A stretch of 64,000 nt of DNA from Bin125 sp026705025 (lineage in GTDB: Bacteria; Chloroflexota; Dehalococcoidia; Bin125), in the NCBI GenBank assembly GCA_026705025.1, contig JAPPBN010000022.1:31449-95448 (forward strand), written 5' to 3'. Positions 7,700 through 16,674 of this stretch are shown here, piece by piece. The translations under genes and the position numbers were made by a program. Under the pieces are notes generated by a model. The model saw only the letters and a list, made by a program, of their open reading frames with translations, ran no database searches and was not told the origin of the DNA. Every line of letters begins with the position of its first letter. The first letter of the stretch is position 1.

Positions 7700-10090
7700 C
7701 TAATGGTGTAACGCGTCAAGAGGTTCCGGCTGCGCCATGCGATACCCGACACGCGGTTCGCTAAAGATGTAGCTGGGCTGATCGGCATTATCGCCGAGCT
7801 TGCGGCGCAACTGTTTGATAACCGTTCGCACCGCGCCAGAGCGGCCCGGATGAGCTGGTCCCCAGGCAGTTCGCAACAGCTCTGCATGAGTGCGCACTCG
7901 GCCGGCGTGTTTGCAGAGATCGACCAGCAGGCGGTACTCAAGCTGGGTCAGCCGAACGGGATCGTCGGCGAGCGAAACGCGCCGCGCGGCGAAGTCGACG
8001 ACCAGGTCGTCTTTGACAAACGGCTCGTTCGGTTCGGCCGCCGTGCTCATCGTCCAGCGGCGTAGCACCGTGTGAATCCGCGCGACGAGCTCCGTCGGCG
8101 AGAACGGCTTGACGATGTAATCGTCGGCTCCATGTTCCAGAGCTCGGGCAATCCGCCGATCGCCGCCGTAGGCCGACAGGAAGATCACCGGTAGCTCTCG
8201 TAACTCCGGGACGAGGTCCAAGAGCTCAATGCCGTCAACCTCAGGCAGCATCAGGTCGAGCAGGACGAGGTGGGGCCGCCGCTCAACGATGAGCCTCCCG
8301 ACAGCGTCGGGATCGCCGGTCAGGATTGGTTCGTAGCCGGCCCTGGTCAACGCATCCCGAACGTGCAGCAGGGTCTGCGGATCGTCGTCCACGGCGAGGA
8401 TCCGGACACGGCGCTTTGCGCCTCGCTCGATCTCGGACACGACCTGGGGCAGTACGATCGGCTCGGGTGTACCAGGCGCCTCAGTCGCCGGCAACGTGAA
8501 ACTGAACGTCGCACCGCGGCCCGGTCCGTCGCTCTCGGCTCTAATGCGTCCCCCGTGCGCCTCAACAATGCCCTTGCATATGGCGAGGCCGAGACCTGAT
8601 TCGTGGGGCGATCCGCCGGATGCTCCCGGCGACTGAGAAAACTTGCCAAACAGCTGCGACAACTGTTCTTTCGGGATTCCGTCGCCCTCGTCCTTCACCC
8701 GGATCTCCACCTGGACACCGACTGTCTGCGCCGACAGGTGAATGAGCGACGCATCGGGCGAGTGGCGAACTGCGTTGGACAGCAGGTTGACCAGCACCTG
8801 GCTGATACGACGACGATCAGCCATCACGAGGGGCAAGTCGGGCGGCAGGTCGATCGTGATGTCGCCTCCCACGACGAGGATGTGGAGCGAGCTGCGCGCA
8901 GCCTCGATCAGTTGCCTGACTTCGACTGGCTGGGGAGCGACGGCCAGCGTGCCGGCCTCAATCTTGGCGACATCGAGCAGATCCGTAATCAGATCTTGCA
9001 TGTGGTCGGCTTGCTCTTCGATGATTCGGTGGAACTGCGTGGCGGCGGCCGGGTCCAGCGTGGCTCCCGACTGAACCAATGTGGCGGCGGACCCCTTGAT
9101 CGAACTGAGCGGGGCGCGCAGCTCGTGGCTGACCATGGCCAGAAAGTCGGCCCGCATCTGCTCCAATTGCTGCAGCGAAGCGAGGTCTTGCAGCGTCACT
9201 ACGACCGATACCACCTGGCCGTCCTCGGATTGAATTGGCGTAGCGTTGATGATTGTGCTGACCTCTCGCCCGTCCGGCGCTTGCAGCACGATCTCTTCCC
9301 CCCGGACTGTCTCGCCAGTGGTCAGGGAGCGGGTAAGCGGGAACTCGGCCACGCTCAGTTGCCGTCCATCGCCTCGCCGATAGGACAGCAGATACAACAG
9401 TTCCTCTGGGGTCTGATCCGGGTCGCGCAGACCATCGATGATTCTTCGTGCTTCTCGATTGAATGAGATCGGCCTACCGCCCTGGGCGTCGAACAGCGCG
9501 ACGCCGACCGGCGAGGTGTCGATCAATGTCTCCAGGTCGGCCCGGGCGCGCTGCTCGTCCTGCAGCCGGCGCGCGTTGCCGATCGCCATTGCCGCCTGAG
9601 ATGCGAACAGGCTGAGCGTTTCCTCGTCGTCGGCGGTGAATGGGGACTCGCCGAGCTCGTTTCCGAGATAGATATTGCCGACTTGTCTGCCATGGTGGCG
9701 GATTGGCGCGTACAGAAAACTGTCCACGGAGAACGGCAGCTCTGCAATTCCCAGCGATTGCAAATCGGTGGACGCGTCGACCACTCGCAGCGGCTCGGTC
9801 ATTGCCGTGAGGTACTCGAAGAATTCGGGCCCGCTGGGCAAGTTGACCACGGTCTGGTGCTCTTCTTCGGTGAGCCCCGAGGAGATGAACTCAAGCGAGT
9901 TTCCCGAGTCGTCAAGCAATGTCATGCCGCCACGAGTTGCCGCCGTCAAGGAACAGGCGGCATCCAGAACCTCACGCAACACGGCATCAAGTTCAAGGTC
10001 TTCGCCTATCCGCAGAGTTGCTTCCGTCAGCCTCGACAGCCGCTCCCGCAACACCACGTTTTCTCGTCTGAGCACATCTTCAGTCTGCAA
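7700..10090 (-). CDS. GAF-PAS-histidine kinase-receiver-winged helix fusion regulator
   Basis: A 796-residue soluble protein that carries a whole two-component pathway in one chain. In order: a short N-terminal coiled coil; a GAF domain (about 40-180) ending in ETLSLFASQAAMAIGNARRL; a PAS-like domain (about 190-305); a kinase with VSHELRAPLSSIKGSA, NLLSNAVRHS, DEGDGIP and SGLGLAI; a receiver (about 565-680) with VDDD, LVLLDLMLPEVDG, FLSAYGG and YIVKPFSP; and an OmpR-type winged helix (about 700-785) with LTQLEYRLLVDLCKHAGR and RVGYRM. No transmembrane helix is seen. The frame opens with a TTG at 10090 preceded by GGAGTGGAG. Autophosphorylation should pass to the receiver in the same chain and alter DNA binding. 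Target genes are not evident. Confidence 0.9.
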   Translation of the reverse strand: MQTEDVLRRENVVLRERLSRLTEATLRIGEDLELDAVLREVLDAACSLTAATRGGMTLLDDSGNSLEFISSGLTEEEHQTVVNLPSGPEFFEYLTAMTEPLRVVDASTDLQSLGIAELPFSVDSFLYAPIRHHGRQVGNIYLGNELGESPFTADDEETLSLFASQAAMAIGNARRLQDEQRARADLETLIDTSPVGVALFDAQGGRPISFNREARRIIDGLRDPDQTPEELLYLLSYRRGDGRQLSVAEFPLTRSLTTGETVRGEEIVLQAPDGREVSTIINATPIQSEDGQVVSVVVTLQDLASLQQLEQMRADFLAMVSHELRAPLSSIKGSAATLVQSGATLDPAAATQFHRIIEEQADHMQDLITDLLDVAKIEAGTLAVAPQPVEVRQLIEAARSSLHILVVGGDITIDLPPDLPLVMADRRRISQVLVNLLSNAVRHSPDASLIHLSAQTVGVQVEIRVKDEGDGIPKEQLSQLFGKFSQSPGASGGSPHESGLGLAICKGIVEAHGGRIRAESDGPGRGATFSFTLPATEAPGTPEPIVLPQVVSEIERGAKRRVRILAVDDDPQTLLHVRDALTRAGYEPILTGDPDAVGRLIVERRPHLVLLDLMLPEVDGIELLDLVPELRELPVIFLSAYGGDRRIARALEHGADDYIVKPFSPTELVARIHTVLRRWTMSTAAEPNEPFVKDDLVVDFAARRVSLADDPVRLTQLEYRLLVDLCKHAGRVRTHAELLRTAWGPAHPGRSGAVRTVIKQLRRKLGDNADQPSYIFSEPRVGYRMAQPEPLDALHH

Positions 10091-10501
10091 GTTTGCACTC
10101 CACTCCGAGCTGAAGCCAGGTACGTCGAGAACCTCCTGAGAGCGTTCGACTCCGATAGCTTCCTATGTGCCTTGAGTCCGGTATTCGATCGCCACACGCC
10201 ATCTGCATATGTCTGTTGCCGATTTCGCACGAATCGTGCACACCTGATGATAGAAGACCTGGTGCTATGCACGAATGCGTCAACGATGTTTGCCTGGCTC
10301 GTCTCTCCGTGAGTGCACCCGGGCGATCGACGACCTCTCGTCTGAGGATCTACGAAACTCGACTCTGTCAATTGAGGCGCCTTTCAACTGGTGCGAGTAC
10401 AGAGGGTGACAGACCGCCCAGTGGTGTCACGGCGATCATCTGGCGTCTTGCGCGCCGGTGCAGAACTCTGTCGCTAACCAGTCCTAACGTTTGAATGCGC
10501 C
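10091..10501. other. Divergent intergenic region between the kinase fusion and cbiB
   Basis: About 410 bases that should hold promoters for both flanking transcripts. I looked for a second cobalamin riboswitch ahead of cbiB and did not find a B12 box or the GCCACTGT core. No RNA gene is seen. Confidence 0.4.
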
Positions 10502-11476
10502 ATGTCGATGTTTCCCATGATCTACTCGGACTGGTGGGCCAATCTGGCGATCGATGTCGGCGTCATTCTGCTCGCGGTCACACTGGATTGGCTCTTACCC
10601 GAGCCCCCGGCGCGCGTTCATCCCGTGGTATGGATGGGGCGGATGATCAGCGGATTCGAGCGAATCGCGCCACAGAGCCCGAAGATGGCGCTCTTGTTTG
10701 GCGCCGGCGCTGTCGCCTTCATCGTCGCGATCTGGGGTGCGCTGGCCTGGCTGGCGATGGTTGGATTGACCGAGTTGGGGACTGTGGCATACCTGCTGGG
10801 CGGAGCAGTCTTGCTCCGCACCTCATTCACCGTGCAGGGATTGATCATGGCCGGCGCTGCGACGCAACAGGCACTGGAAACAGAAGGACTGGAGCGGGCG
10901 CAGCACAGTCTCCGAAGCCTGGTCAGCCGCGATCGAGCGGCGCTGAGCGCGCCGCTCGTCGCCGCTTCGGCAATCGAGTCGGTAGCGGAGAACACGACCG
11001 ACAGCTACATAGGGCCCTGGCTGGCGTTCGCGATGCTCGGCGTGCCGTTTGCGGTCGCCTACCGAGCGATCAATACGCTGGACAGCATGTGGGGCAAACG
11101 TGGACGCTACGAGTACCTGGGCAAATGCGCGGCGAGGCTGGACGACCTGGTCAATCTCGTTCCGGCGAGACTGAGCGCCGGACTGATGCTGCTCAGCGGG
11201 GCGCTGGTCGGGCTGCCAGCTCGTCAGGGCTGGCGGGTGATGACTCGCGACCAGCGCACCACCGAGAGTCCCAATGCGGGCTGGACGATGTCGGCAATGG
11301 CGGGCCTGCTCGGTCGGCGGTTGGAGAAACCGGACCACTACGACCTCGGCGCGGAGTTCACGCGGCCCGGATCGCAGGACATTGGGCACGGCAATCGAGT
11401 CGCTCGGGGGACCGCCCTGCTCGGCGTTGTCGTGGCTCTTGGGGTTCTCACCCTGAGGCACTGGATTGCGGCATGA
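10502..11476 (+). CDS. cbiB: Adenosylcobinamide-phosphate synthase CbiB
   Basis: A 324-residue membrane protein of the CbiB/CobD(Pseudomonas) family, which attaches aminopropanol or its phosphate to adenosylcobyric acid in the late cobalamin pathway. Diagnostic motifs are LLPEPPARVHPVVWMG near residue 38, ASAIESVAENTTDSY, INTLDSMWGKRG, and SPNAGWTMSAMAGLLG. Four or five hydrophobic segments fit an inner-membrane enzyme. The ATG at 10502 has no strong ribosome binding site. Its stop overlaps the start of the next gene (ATGA at 11473-11476), so translation is coupled to the cobD-like gene. Confidence 0.94.
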   Translation: MSMFPMIYSDWWANLAIDVGVILLAVTLDWLLPEPPARVHPVVWMGRMISGFERIAPQSPKMALLFGAGAVAFIVAIWGALAWLAMVGLTELGTVAYLLGGAVLLRTSFTVQGLIMAGAATQQALETEGLERAQHSLRSLVSRDRAALSAPLVAASAIESVAENTTDSYIGPWLAFAMLGVPFAVAYRAINTLDSMWGKRGRYEYLGKCAARLDDLVNLVPARLSAGLMLLSGALVGLPARQGWRVMTRDQRTTESPNAGWTMSAMAGLLGRRLEKPDHYDLGAEFTRPGSQDIGHGNRVARGTALLGVVVALGVLTLRHWIAA

Positions 11477-12060
11477 CGACGATTCACGGAGGTCTCGACA
11501 CCGCCGAACTACGCAGCTTGGGCCTCCGGGCTGAAGAGGTGATCGACTTCAGTGCAAGCATCAACCCCTTGGGAACCTCGGAACGGGTGCGGCGGGCGGC
11601 CGCGAGTGTCGATCTCGCGTCCTATCCCGATCGGGACTGCCTGGACCTGCGAGGGAGGTTGGCCGAATGGCTGGGCGTCGGAACAGACCATCTCCTGATC
11701 GGCAATGGCTCGACCGAGCAAGACATCCGGCAGGTATGTCTCGATCTCGTCCTCCTCTGCAATCCGACCAACCCAACCAGCCTCTACCTCGACCGCGCAA
11801 GTGTGAATCGAATCCGAGCTGCGATCCCGCCAGGGGGGCTGCTGTTACTGGGTGACGCCTATCGCCCGCTGTCGGACGACCTATGGGATTCGACGCCGCT
11901 GCTGGACGCCGGCACGGTCAGAACAGCGCTGCTTCGCCTGGGCATCGCGGTACGCGACTGCGCTTCGTTCGGGCTGCCCTCGCATATCCGCGTCTCGGTC
12001 CGTACTGCGGAAGAATGCGCTCAACTGGTCAGCGCGCTGCGACAGGTGCTGCGCCGATGA
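11473..12060 (+). pseudogene. cobD: Degenerate CobD-like aminotransferase lacking the PLP-lysine region
   Basis: The 195-residue product is clearly related to CobD (L-threonine-O-3-phosphate decarboxylase, class II aminotransferase fold) but is much shorter than the usual 340-360 residues. It keeps the N-terminal HGG, DFSASINPLG and YPD motifs, the GNGSTE loop, CNPTNPT, and the C-terminal CASFGLPSHIRVSVRT segment. Two blocks are missing: the one between GNGSTE and CNPTNPT, and the one after the GDAYRPL segment, where the lysine that binds PLP and the LR-TK-Y-IPGLR-GY motif should be. Both losses are in frame, and the ATGA overlaps with cbiB and cobQ are intact. It cannot be a normal PLP enzyme, so I call it a decayed gene, possibly still translated for coupling. 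Confidence 0.8.
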
Positions 12061-13580
12061 ACAAACCGGCAAACGTCATCATGGTCCAGGGAACGTCGTC
12101 GCACGCTGGCAAGTCGATCCTGGCGACCGCGCTCTGCCGGATCTTCGCTCAGGACGGATACCAGGTTGCGCCGTTCAAGGCGCAAAATATGTCGCTGAAC
12201 TCTTTTGTCACTCCCGACGGCGGCGAAATCGGACGCTCGCAGGCAGTCCAGGCAGCAGCGGCGATGGTCGAACCACGAGTCGAAATGAACCCGGTCCTGC
12301 TCAAACCGGAGGCCGAAGCGCGCTCCCAGGTCGTGGTCATGGGCCGGCCCCAGGCAAGGAAGTCGGCTCGCGAATACTACGAGCTCAAACAACAACTCTG
12401 GCCCGTCATCACATCGTCGCTGGATGCCCTGCGCCGCGAGTACGACATTGTTGTGATCGAAGGGGCAGGCAGTCCGGCCGAGATCAACCTGAAACAGCAC
12501 GACATCGTCAACATGCGCGTCGCCCGCTACGCCGACTCGCCCGTGCTGTTGGTCGGCGACATCGATCGCGGCGGCGTCTTCGCCCAGATCGTCGGCACAA
12601 TGGTCCTGCTGGAAGCGGAAGAGCAAGCGCTGGTCACCGGCCACGTGATCAACAAGTTCCGCGGCGACCCGTCGCTGCTCACTTCGGGTCTGCATTTGCT
12701 CGAAGAACACACCGGCGCGCCCGCGCTTGGTGTGCTGCCCTACTACTTCGACATCCATGTTCCCGAAGAGGACTCGCTGGGCCTCCAGCCTGACAGCCTG
12801 AGCGACGAAGACACGCTCGTCGACGTCGCCGTGATGCGGCTGCCCCACATCGCCAACTTCGACGACTTCGATCCGCTGCGCCATGAGCGCGGCGTACGGC
12901 TCCGCTATGTACGCGGGCTCGATGAATTCGGCCAACCGGACCTGATCGTGATCCCGGGCAGCAAGACGACCGTGGACGACCTCGACTGGCTTCGGTCGCA
13001 AGGGCTCGCAGACAAGATCACTGCCCTTCGTGAGACAGGCACGCCGGTGATCGGCATCTGCGCCGGCTTTCAGATGCTCGGACGCGAGCTTCACGATCCC
13101 AGCGGCGTCGAATCCAGCCGGTCAGTGACGTCCGGTCTGGGCCTGCTACCCACATCGACGACGTTTCAGGAGGAGAAGGTCACGCACCAGGTCTCGGCGC
13201 GCGTCGCGGAAGGTCGCGGACTGCTCGGCGGATGCTACGGGGCAGCGTTAAGCGGTTACGAGATTCACATGGGCGTGACGGCCGAGGGATCGCTATCCAG
13301 TCCGTTCCTGGTCGAGTCGCGCTCAGGTGATAGCGCCAGTGCGCCCGACGGCGCGCTGGACGCCGACGGCCTGACGCTGGGCACCTACATGCACGGCCTG
13401 TTCCACAGTCGCAAGCTGAGGCGATCAGTGCTCGACTTCGCTGCCGAGCGCAGGGGCGTCGCTATGCCGCAGGCCGACGAAGATGTCGACCTCAATGAGG
13501 AGTACGACAAGCTCGCCGCGCTCGTGCGCGAGCACCTGGACATGGACCACATCCGGCGCGCTATGGGACTACCCGATTGA
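12057..13580 (+). CDS. cobQ: Cobyric acid synthase (CobQ/CbiP)
   Basis: A 507-residue glutamine-dependent amidotransferase that amidates four side chains of adenosylcobyrinic diamide to give cobyric acid. The N-terminal half has the synthetase P-loop GTSSHAGKS, FKAQNMSLNSFVT, VIEGAGSPAEINL and VGDIDRGGVFAQ. The C-terminal glutaminase half has the nucleophile region GICAGFQMLG and the YMHGLF histidine segment. The start is the ATG at 12057, which overlaps the stop of the cobD-like gene (ATGA). A longer upstream frame is only overlap with that gene. It is the last gene of the cbiB-cobD-cobQ unit. Confidence 0.96.
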   Translation: MNKPANVIMVQGTSSHAGKSILATALCRIFAQDGYQVAPFKAQNMSLNSFVTPDGGEIGRSQAVQAAAAMVEPRVEMNPVLLKPEAEARSQVVVMGRPQARKSAREYYELKQQLWPVITSSLDALRREYDIVVIEGAGSPAEINLKQHDIVNMRVARYADSPVLLVGDIDRGGVFAQIVGTMVLLEAEEQALVTGHVINKFRGDPSLLTSGLHLLEEHTGAPALGVLPYYFDIHVPEEDSLGLQPDSLSDEDTLVDVAVMRLPHIANFDDFDPLRHERGVRLRYVRGLDEFGQPDLIVIPGSKTTVDDLDWLRSQGLADKITALRETGTPVIGICAGFQMLGRELHDPSGVESSRSVTSGLGLLPTSTTFQEEKVTHQVSARVAEGRGLLGGCYGAALSGYEIHMGVTAEGSLSSPFLVESRSGDSASAPDGALDADGLTLGTYMHGLFHSRKLRRSVLDFAAERRGVAMPQADEDVDLNEEYDKLAALVREHLDMDHIRRAMGLPD

Positions 13581-13607
13581 TCAGCCACCGCGCGCTGCGA
13601 GCGCCTC

Positions 13608-14762
13608 CTACTCCGCCAGGCTGAAGGACTCGGTCGGCGGATTGGGGAAGTCATCGGGCCAGAGCAGACGGGCGAGGTCCTCGGCGCCGCGGATGTTCCA
13701 GTAGGAGAGCGTCGTGAAGTGCTTGCTCTCGACCACGTGCACGGCGCCGTCGCGGATCGCCGGGACTTCTGCCAGCGCCTCGTTGTCGAGCAGGCTCTGG
13801 CGGAACTCCTCGGCGCCGAACTCGATCGGTTGGGCGATGACGATGATGTCCGGGGCCATCGCAATCACGCCTTCCAGGCTGGTCGTCTGGTTGCCGGTGA
13901 TCCCCGCGACTTCAGCTGCATTAACGCCGCCCGCCGCAACGATTACGCCACCCTCGGTCGAGTTGCCGCCCGCGACCCAAAGCGTGTCCGAGTACTGCGT
14001 CAGCGCCAGCACATTCGGCTGCGGAGACTTTGCGCCGGTGACGGAGATCAACGACTCATACCGCCCCTGAACTTCATCGGCGAACTCGAAGGCGCGTTCC
14101 TCCTCGCCGAAGATGTAGCCCATCAGCAGGATGCTGTTGATCCGCGCCTCGGGACTCTGAATCAGCTCGGTCTGGACCACGACGATGCCGACCCGCTCCA
14201 GCGCGTCGATCGCTTCGACCGGGAAGAACGGGCTGGTCACGACGACATCCGGCGACTGCGCGACGATCACTTCCGGATCGCGGGAGATCTCCGGCTTGTC
14301 CTGCACGAGCGCGGCGACATTCGAGTAGGTCGAGTTCTTGGTCGCCGAGCCGACCGCCACCAGACGCTCATTGGGCACCAGCGCCAGCGTCATCTCGTCG
14401 TGACCGACGGACGCAGTGATGATCCGCAGCGGCTTGGCCGGGATGCTGACGACGCCGTTCAGCCCTTCGACCTCGCGCGGCCAGCCGCGGTTGCTCGGGT
14501 CGACAATGCCGCGCACCCCTTCGAGCGTTCTTGCACTGGCCGGCGAGGATTGCGTCTGCTGCGTTGCCGCTTGCTCTTCGGCCTGCGATTGAGCTTCAGC
14601 CTGCTGCTCCTGCGCGGCCGGTTGCGCCGCCTGAGCATCGGCCTGTTGTTCCGCGGCTTGCTGCGCCTGCGGCGGCTCGTCCGATGCACAGGCGAGCAGG
14701 AACCAACCGATGGTCAGTAGCGCCAGCAAACCGGTCCAACGCAGAGAGAACGATCTCGACAT
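13608..14762 (-). CDS. btuF: BtuF-type cobalamin-binding lipoprotein of an ABC importer
   Basis: A 384-residue periplasmic-binding protein of the Fe/B12 (TroA-like) type. A signal peptide ends in the lipobox LLACA. A low-complexity Q/A/E-rich linker follows (about residues 30-70), then the binding domain with VVSIPAKPLRIITASVGHDEMTLAL, SPDVVVTSPFF and MAPDIIVIAQP. The ATG at 14762 is preferred over a TTG at 14768. The ribosome binding site GAAGGG sits within a hairpin, and a cobalamin riboswitch lies upstream, which strongly supports B12 or cobinamide as the ligand. No permease or ATPase gene is adjacent. It ends convergently with cobQ. Confidence 0.88.
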   Translation of the reverse strand: MSRSFSLRWTGLLALLTIGWFLLACASDEPPQAQQAAEQQADAQAAQPAAQEQQAEAQSQAEEQAATQQTQSSPASARTLEGVRGIVDPSNRGWPREVEGLNGVVSIPAKPLRIITASVGHDEMTLALVPNERLVAVGSATKNSTYSNVAALVQDKPEISRDPEVIVAQSPDVVVTSPFFPVEAIDALERVGIVVVQTELIQSPEARINSILLMGYIFGEEERAFEFADEVQGRYESLISVTGAKSPQPNVLALTQYSDTLWVAGGNSTEGGVIVAAGGVNAAEVAGITGNQTTSLEGVIAMAPDIIVIAQPIEFGAEEFRQSLLDNEALAEVPAIRDGAVHVVESKHFTTLSYWNIRGAEDLARLLWPDDFPNPPTESFSLAE

Positions 14763-14763
14763 G

Positions 14764-14796
14764 CCCAAATCCCTTCGGCTCCGCCGGAGGGTTGGG
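14764..14796 (-). promoter_or_regulatory. Hairpin sequestering the btuF ribosome binding site
   Basis: On the minus strand CCCAA and CCCT (14796-14788) can pair with AGGG and TTGGG (14774-14764). The pairing buries the GAAGGG ribosome binding site just before the btuF ATG. This looks like the translational expression platform of the cobalamin riboswitch. That role is inferred from position and pairing. Confidence 0.6.
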
Positions 14797-14867
14797 TTCG
14801 ACCTGACCGGAGCATGCGCCCGGAGATCGAGGGACCTCTCTGAAGCGGAGAGTTGTCACCTCTCGTC

Positions 14868-15066
14868 CAGGCAGGTCTCCTGGCTTGCGGGTGGAGGTCC
14901 TGGCCGAGCCCTTCCCATCGACGCTTGGGCGGTCGACAGTGGACGTCGGCTCTCCATGCTGCTCACTCAACCGAGTGAGCCCCGCTTACAGTGGCGCTAC
15001 CGCGTCGGAATCTCACCGACTTCCCTATTCTCCCGGGACGGGCACCTGGACGAATACTGCTGCGGG
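14868..15066 (-). ncRNA. Cobalamin riboswitch upstream of btuF
   Basis: The minus strand carries the conserved cobalamin aptamer parts in the correct order: GGGAA, then GGTGAGATTCCGACGCGG, then GCGCCACTGTAAGCGGG (core about 15030-14981), a variable stem GCTCACTC/GAGTGAGC at 14980-14961, and the B12 box AGCCAGGAGACCTGCC at 14886-14870. It precedes the B12-binding lipoprotein gene by about 105 nt. A possible promoter (TTGGTT, 17 nt, CATTAC with the -10 at about 15124-15119) lies upstream, with low confidence. Confidence 0.95.
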
Positions 15067-15168
15067 TGAGCCTACCAGCCGCGTTCGCGAAGCGACAATT
15101 GAGGCGGGAGACAATCGGGGTAATGTGTCCGAGTTCCCATCGAACCAACCGGCTGCGGTCCGATCGAC

Positions 15169-16674
15169 TCAGCTCCGAAAGGCACGATTCAACGCCTGTC
15201 TCATCTGCAGCGTCTGCGAGGCGGCGACGGCGTTGGACTTGCGGTACTGGTCCCAGCGTTCGCGTTCGCGGCGGGACAGCTGGGGCTCGAGCGATGTCGG
15301 GACTCTGAGGCCGAGCAGCATCGAGGCGTAACCGGCATAGCCAAAGATGGTGGCGTTCGAAGTCAGTCGCGCCAGGAGCCGAGAGGGGCCGACCTCGGCG
15401 TAGCACTCGACCATGTCCTGGATCTGGCCGAGCGGCGACTCTGCCCGGCAATGACGCCAGAACGGCGTGTCCTGGTGTTCGTTGAACTTGTAGTGCAGGG
15501 CAAGGAAATCGCGCACATCGTCCCAGGTCGAAGCGAAACGCTCATTGAGTAGATATCGGAGGGAGTCGGTCATGACGCCGTCGGAGTCGGTCAGCGCCCA
15601 GGCCAGGTTGTAGAGCTGTTCGATGATCAGGTGCAGCGAGGTCGCTTCCAACGGCTCGACGAAGCCGGAGGCGTTGCCGACCGCGACGACGTTCTCGACG
15701 ACGTAGCGTTCACGGCGGCCCGAGGGGAACTTGAGCAGGCGCAGGTCGGCGCCGGCGAGTTGCGGTTGCAGCGCGCGCAACTCGAGCTCCGCCTCCTCCT
15801 CGGAGCAGAACTGCGACGAGTAGACGTAGCCACGTGTGACCTGATCCTCGAAGTCGATCCGCCAGCACCAGCCGTGCTTCATCGTCGTCATCGTCGTGTA
15901 GGGACGAATCGTGTCGTCCTCGGGGAAGTCGGCCCGTGACCACGAGCCGACCACGGCGCGGTCGCAGTAGAGCACGTCGCGATAGGAGAGGTATGGCTCG
16001 TCCAGCGTCTTGCCCAGCAGCAGCGAGCCGAAGCCCGAGCAATCGACGAACAGGTCCGCTTCGAGCTCACGGCCGCCGGCAAGCCTGAGTGACTTGACGC
16101 CGCCGGATTCGTTGCGTTCCACGCTGACGACCTGGTCGGCGATCAGCTCCGCTCCCGAGGCGACCGACTTGCGTTCCAGGTAGTCAATGAACGAGGCGTT
16201 GGGGATGTGATAGGTCGCGCGCGGATCGAGCGAGAGACGGCCGTTGCGGATGTTCGCCGGGGAACGGTCGCGGTCCATGATCGCGTTGAAGGGGCTGGCG
16301 TCGCGCATGTCGTGGAGGCAGTAGAAGGCGTTCCAGCGGGAGAGGCCTTCGATGCGCTGATCGAGGTACTTGTCGAAGGTGTAGTTGAAGTGGGGCACGT
16401 CCCTGGCGCCCCACTCGAAGCGCAGACCCAGCTTCCAGCTGGGACGGACCTCGCGGTGGAACTCGTTGCGGTCGATGCCGAGGTGCTCGTGCAGGTGGAC
16501 GGGTACGGCAGGGGTGGTCGACTCACCGACGCCGATGATCGGGATGTCGGGTGAGTGGACGACCGTCAGTTTGACCCGAGGCAGCATCCGCCGAAACGTC
16601 AGCGCCGCGAGGAATCCGGCACTGCCGCCGCCGACCACGACGGCGCTGCGAATCGGCTCGGGCGCAGGGCTCAT
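15169..16674 (-). CDS. Flavin-dependent halogenase-family protein (tryptophan halogenase-like)
   Basis: A 501-residue FAD enzyme. The N-terminus has the dinucleotide-binding motif VVVGGGSAGFLAAL and a family motif GVGESTTPAVPVHL. SWKLGLRFEWG contains the lysine position used for the hypohalous acid intermediate in the family. HGWCWRID followed by GYVYSSQF matches the WxWxI signature region, although the usual proline is replaced by aspartate. AVGNASGFVEPLEATSLHL is the conserved C-terminal FAD segment. The start at 16674 gives a full-length protein. A halogenase needs a flavin reductase and a substrate; neither is evident nearby. A related monooxygenase activity cannot be excluded. Confidence 0.85.
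   Translation of the reverse strand: MSPAPEPIRSAVVVGGGSAGFLAALTFRRMLPRVKLTVVHSPDIPIIGVGESTTPAVPVHLHEHLGIDRNEFHREVRPSWKLGLRFEWGARDVPHFNYTFDKYLDQRIEGLSRWNAFYCLHDMRDASPFNAIMDRDRSPANIRNGRLSLDPRATYHIPNASFIDYLERKSVASGAELIADQVVSVERNESGGVKSLRLAGGRELEADLFVDCSGFGSLLLGKTLDEPYLSYRDVLYCDRAVVGSWSRADFPEDDTIRPYTTMTTMKHGWCWRIDFEDQVTRGYVYSSQFCSEEEAELELRALQPQLAGADLRLLKFPSGRRERYVVENVVAVGNASGFVEPLEATSLHLIIEQLYNLAWALTDSDGVMTDSLRYLLNERFASTWDDVRDFLALHYKFNEHQDTPFWRHCRAESPLGQIQDMVECYAEVGPSRLLARLTSNATIFGYAGYASMLLGLRVPTSLEPQLSRRERERWDQYRKSNAVAASQTLQMRQALNRAFRS

Noticed and set aside
10091..10501. Second cobalamin riboswitch ahead of cbiB
   Set aside because: No B12 box and no GCCACTGT core on the plus strand.
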